A DNA stretch of 64,000 nt from positions 6,174,377 to 6,238,376 of the forward strand of contig NC_047066.1 of assembly GCF_902459465.1 (NCBI RefSeq), in the 5' to 3' direction. The notes under the pieces were generated by a model. It was not told the origin of the DNA, searched no databases, and saw only the letters and a list, made by a program, of their open reading frames with translations. Both the position numbers and the translations under genes were made by a program. The stretch comes from Asterias rubens. Lineage: Eukaryota; Echinodermata; Asteroidea; Forcipulatida; Asteriidae. Positions 62,401-64,000 of the stretch are shown one piece after another (the stretch's first letter is position 1; the number at the start of each line of letters is the position of its first letter).

Positions 62401-64000
62401 GGATTGGTTGACCTTTTCAAGATGCAGAACACTCTTCCGTAAATCTTCTTTTCCTTGCTTTCTGCCAGGTTCTCATTCTCTCTATCCCATTCATCAAGGA
62501 TTTCAACCACAACTTCGTCCATGTCTAGGGCCTGCCCTTTTTTCTTTTTACCGCAGATCCATATCTTCTCGGAGGAACATTCACCCTTTGGAATCGCAAA
62601 GACGTACCCCGATGTCTCAAAATGAAACCAACATCTCTTGAAGGTGTCTGGATTACTCGAAACCAGTGACAAACCTTCCCAGCGCTTTTCTTCAGACAGC
62701 ATCTCTAAGCCATTTTCCTGATCTTTCTCCTCATCTTCCACATCACAACAGCCAGCACCCTGGAGATTTGATCGGTCATAGTGGAAGTTCAATAACCTAA
62801 TTGAGTTGTTCTTATTTTGCATGCGTATCTTCTGTTTCTCGCGAGAATTCGGCATCATCTTTATTTCAGGCAACTCTTCACGGTTAGGTTTTCTTTCCAC
62901 TGCCCTCTCCTGAACGTCAACTTTTGCAATACTTTCTTGTTCATCATTTCCACCCGCTGCAGGCTGCTGTCCATCTGCACCTCCGCCTTGTCGTTGAGCT
63001 AACTCTTCGACGGCATTTCTATTTTGGATATTAACCTTGGCAATGCTTTCTGCTTCATTGCCTCCTCCAGGCTGACTTCCACCCATATTTTCTCCTTCTT
63101 GGTGTTGAACTGCCACCGTTCTGAAAGGCTTCTCCTGAATGGCAACCTTTGCGATACTTTCCAGACCATCTGGTCCCTGATGACCTGCATTCATGTCATC
63201 TTGCTGTTGAACTACATCTCCATCTAAAGGTTTCTTCTGAAAGGCAACCTTGACGATACTTTCCAGACCATCTTGTCCCTGATGACCTGCATTCATGTCT
63301 CTTTGTAGCTGACCAACATCTTCATGCTCTCGTTCCTTCTGAATGGTAACCTTTGCTATACTTTCCAGCCCATCACCTTGTCCATGATAACCCACATCTC
63401 CATCCAAAGGTTTCTTCTGAAAGGCAACCTTGACGATACTTTCCAGACCGTCTGGTCCCTGACGACCTACATCCATGTCTCCTTGCAGTTGACCAACATC
63501 TTCATTCTCTCCTTTCTTCTGAATGGCAATCTTTGCGATACTTTCTGGCCCATCACCTTGTCCACGATCACCCACATCTCCATCCGAAGGTTTCTTCTGT
63601 ATGGTTACCTTTGCGATACTTTCCAGACTGTCTGGTCCCTGACGACCTACACCCATGTCTCCTTGCAGTTGACCAACATCTTCATTCTCTCCTTTCTTCT
63701 GAATGGCAACCTTTGCGATACTTTCTGGCCCATCACCTTGTCCATGATCACCCACATCTCCATCCGAAGGTTTCTTCTGTATGGTTACCTTTGCGATACT
63801 TTCCAGACCGTCTGGTCCCTGACGACCTACATCCATGTCTCCTTGCAGTTGACCAACATCTTCATTCTCTCCTTTCTTTTGAATGGCAACCTTTGCGATA
63901 CTTTCTGGCCCATCACCTTGTCCATGATCACCCACTTCTCCATCCGAAGGTTTCTTCTGTATGGTTACCTTTGCGATACTCTCTTCAGTGGCTTTCTCCA
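47615..64000 (-). CDS. HELZ2: HELZ2-like RNB exonuclease plus SF1 helicase, N-terminus beyond window
   Basis: Eleven exons join in phase: 59485-64000 (open at the right edge), 57604-57692, 56220-56357, 54375-54518, 53822-54105, 52235-52431, 51229-51331, 49924-50157, 49573-49732, 48552-48719 and 47615-47718 (TAA). They encode 2044 residues. In order: an ESIAKV-type repeat region (63100-64000), an OB-like region, an RNase II/RNB domain (about 60.9-61.95 kb), an acidic stretch (SDEEEESDDEE) and a UPF1-type helicase. RNB keeps the four catalytic Asp (VDNPETQDLDDAL) and TSPIRRY. The helicase has GPPG|TGKT (split by an intron), DEAG, GDHKQL, QYRMHES, TSQGREWD and VNVALTRAK. Vertebrate HELZ2 is an interferon-induced helicase/exoribonuclease and PPAR coactivator with this domain order; any upstream helicase would lie outside the window. 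The donor at 49924 is weak (GTTCGT); shifting it by 3 to CAA|GTGG also keeps frame. Confidence 0.92.
48462..48538. mobile_element. MITE family A right-end fragment
   Basis: ACTATCAATAGCTCTCCATT through GGGTAATTACCAATAGTGTGG is the right end of family A, cut off on both sides. It ends about 11 bp before the donor GT at 48551 of the HELZ2-like exon 48552-48719. Confidence 0.6.
48790..49110. mobile_element. MITE family A, truncated right end
   Basis: Left TTAAAGACACCTTTGGTAATT. The interior continues through CAGAGGGAGCCGTTTCTCAC and then decays after CTATCAATGACTTAAG. A family C foldback begins 30 bp further on. Confidence 0.65.
49138..49505. mobile_element. MITE family C, second copy
   Basis: Left TTTAAAGGGATACGTTGCCTTGG, right CCAAGGCAACGTACGTGTCCC then TTTAA, with central TAATGGCCGATTATGTTAGC. 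It is less perfect than the copy at 20088-20476. It lies in the HELZ2-like intron between 49732 and 48552. Confidence 0.75.
50232..50402. mobile_element. MITE family D copy
   Basis: Left AAGGCCCGGTCACACACAGG, with AATGCACGCCCTTGACTGGT and TTAGCGTGGGCGTATTCTGC. The right end is degraded. It lies in an intron of the HELZ2-like gene. Confidence 0.6.
50845..51155. mobile_element. MITE family A copy
   Basis: Left TTAAAAGGCACTGGACACTAT, right ACCAATAGTATCCACTGCTC then TTAAA, in a HELZ2-like intron, 75 bp from the donor of exon 51229-51331. Confidence 0.75.
52166..52210 (+). repeat. ATT microsatellite
   Basis: About 14 consecutive ATT units, 25 bp inside the intron that follows the HELZ2-like exon carrying DEAG. 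Other simple repeats in the gene are ATA at about 53370-53394, AAAT at about 53421-53448 and TTTA at about 56393-56437. Confidence 0.9.
54157..54320. mobile_element. MITE family B, left-end fragment
   Basis: TTAAAGAAACATTACAGAAT, then AACCTGTAGAAGTTTGAGAT, ending after CCCATTTTGCATGG. It lies in the HELZ2-like intron between the Walker A exon 54375-54518 and exon 53822-54105. Confidence 0.65.
55370..55739. mobile_element. MITE family F, complete copy
   Basis: Left TTAAAGCCATTGGACACTTT, right AAATTGCCAATGGCTTTAA. The interior holds TTCTCGATATCGAGAATTGA, itself a palindrome. Its right TTAA (55736-55739) is also the left TTAA of the next element. Confidence 0.8.
55736..56181. mobile_element. 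MITE family G, complete palindromic copy
   Basis: Left TTAAAGGGTTTGGGTACTTT, right AATTATCAAGACCCTTTAA. Long arms pair across the element, e.g. CAGATTTACATTAAACTTAC against GTAAGTTTAATGTAAATTTG. Its right edge is 37 bp from the donor of the HELZ2-like exon 56220-56357. Confidence 0.8.
56592..56949. mobile_element. MITE family B copy
   Basis: Left GTTAAATGAACATTACATAA, right TCAATTCTGTAAATGTTCC then TTAAAG, with the family B interior (GCTCACTGAGTGTAAACTTA). Confidence 0.65.
56950..59080. other. HELZ2-like intron sequence, little recognised
   Basis: Apart from coding exon 57604-57692, this is AT-rich intron. A direct repeat of GTTCTGAAAAGAACTGT occurs twice near 57885-57930. A second, looser repeat (GTGTCCTTG...ACAGCTG, with ATTCAAGGAGTATTCA) occurs near 58680-58740 and 58805-58860. 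No further exon is required by reading phase. Confidence 0.5.
59086..59449. mobile_element. MITE family A copy
   Basis: Left TTAAAGGTACTGGACAGTAT, right CAATAGTGTCCACTGTCTTT. A 26-bp unit with CGAGACCTCAGGATGAGATT is repeated inside. Its right edge is 35 bp from the donor of the large HELZ2-like exon. Confidence 0.75.
63100..64000 (-). repeat. In-frame coding tandem repeat, 180 bp / 60 residues
   Basis: Inside the large HELZ2-like exon, a motif ESIAKVxIQKK recurs with alternating spacing of about 79 and 101 bp, giving a 180-bp double unit. Motif starts on the plus strand are near 63145, 63246, 63348, 63426, 63528, 63607, 63709, 63787, 63888 and 63967; older, degenerate copies lie near 62921 and 63035. 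The three double units closest to the window edge are nearly identical in DNA. The repeat is Gly/Asp/Gln-rich, probably unstructured, and continues past the edge. Confidence 0.9.

Overview
This 64-kb window is metazoan genomic DNA: AT-rich, with multi-exon genes, GT-AG introns and dense short repeats, and no prokaryotic signals. Protein similarity and repeat type suggest a marine invertebrate deuterostome, probably an echinoderm. That placement is inference; no taxon-specific marker was identified.

Four protein-coding genes can be assembled by joining exons with compatible splice sites and reading phase. (1) 7618-21700, minus: a TRAFD1/FLN29-type zinc-finger gene with 12 coding exons that join into one 750-residue frame. 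(2) 22905-24504, plus: TIMM10, a mitochondrial intermembrane-space chaperone, 2 exons, 92 residues, head to head with TRAFD1 across about 1.2 kb that holds a perfect kappaB-like palindrome, a second near-match and a TATA-like box. (3) 29437-39985, minus: GPR143 (OA1-type receptor), 8 exons, 408 residues. (4) 47615 to beyond 64000, minus: a HELZ2-like protein with an RNase II/RNB exoribonuclease domain followed by a complete UPF1-type SF1 helicase. It has at least 11 exons and 2044 residues in the window, and its N-terminal part runs off the right edge. TRAFD1 and HELZ2 are both interferon- and innate-immunity-linked families in vertebrates.

The remaining sequence is intron or intergenic DNA packed with short mobile elements. 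At least six families of non-autonomous inverted-repeat elements have unrelated interiors but the same outer edge, TTAA followed by AG, ending CTTTAA. This is what TTAA-targeting (piggyBac-like) transposition would leave. There are also three tRNA-derived SINE families, a hAT-like element nested in a SINE, and several foldbacks and minisatellites. The left end (1-7617) and 39986-47614 contain no gene I can support.

The observations most worth following are: a 6-copy tandem array derived from a tRNA-Leu(CAA)-type SINE head; a 97-bp tandem repeat that multiplies the 5' splice site of a TRAFD1 exon; MITE ends sitting 11-80 bp inside introns next to splice donors in six places; two MITEs sharing one TTAA; an actively homogenised 60-residue coding repeat in front of the RNB domain; and a kappaB-like palindrome upstream of TRAFD1.
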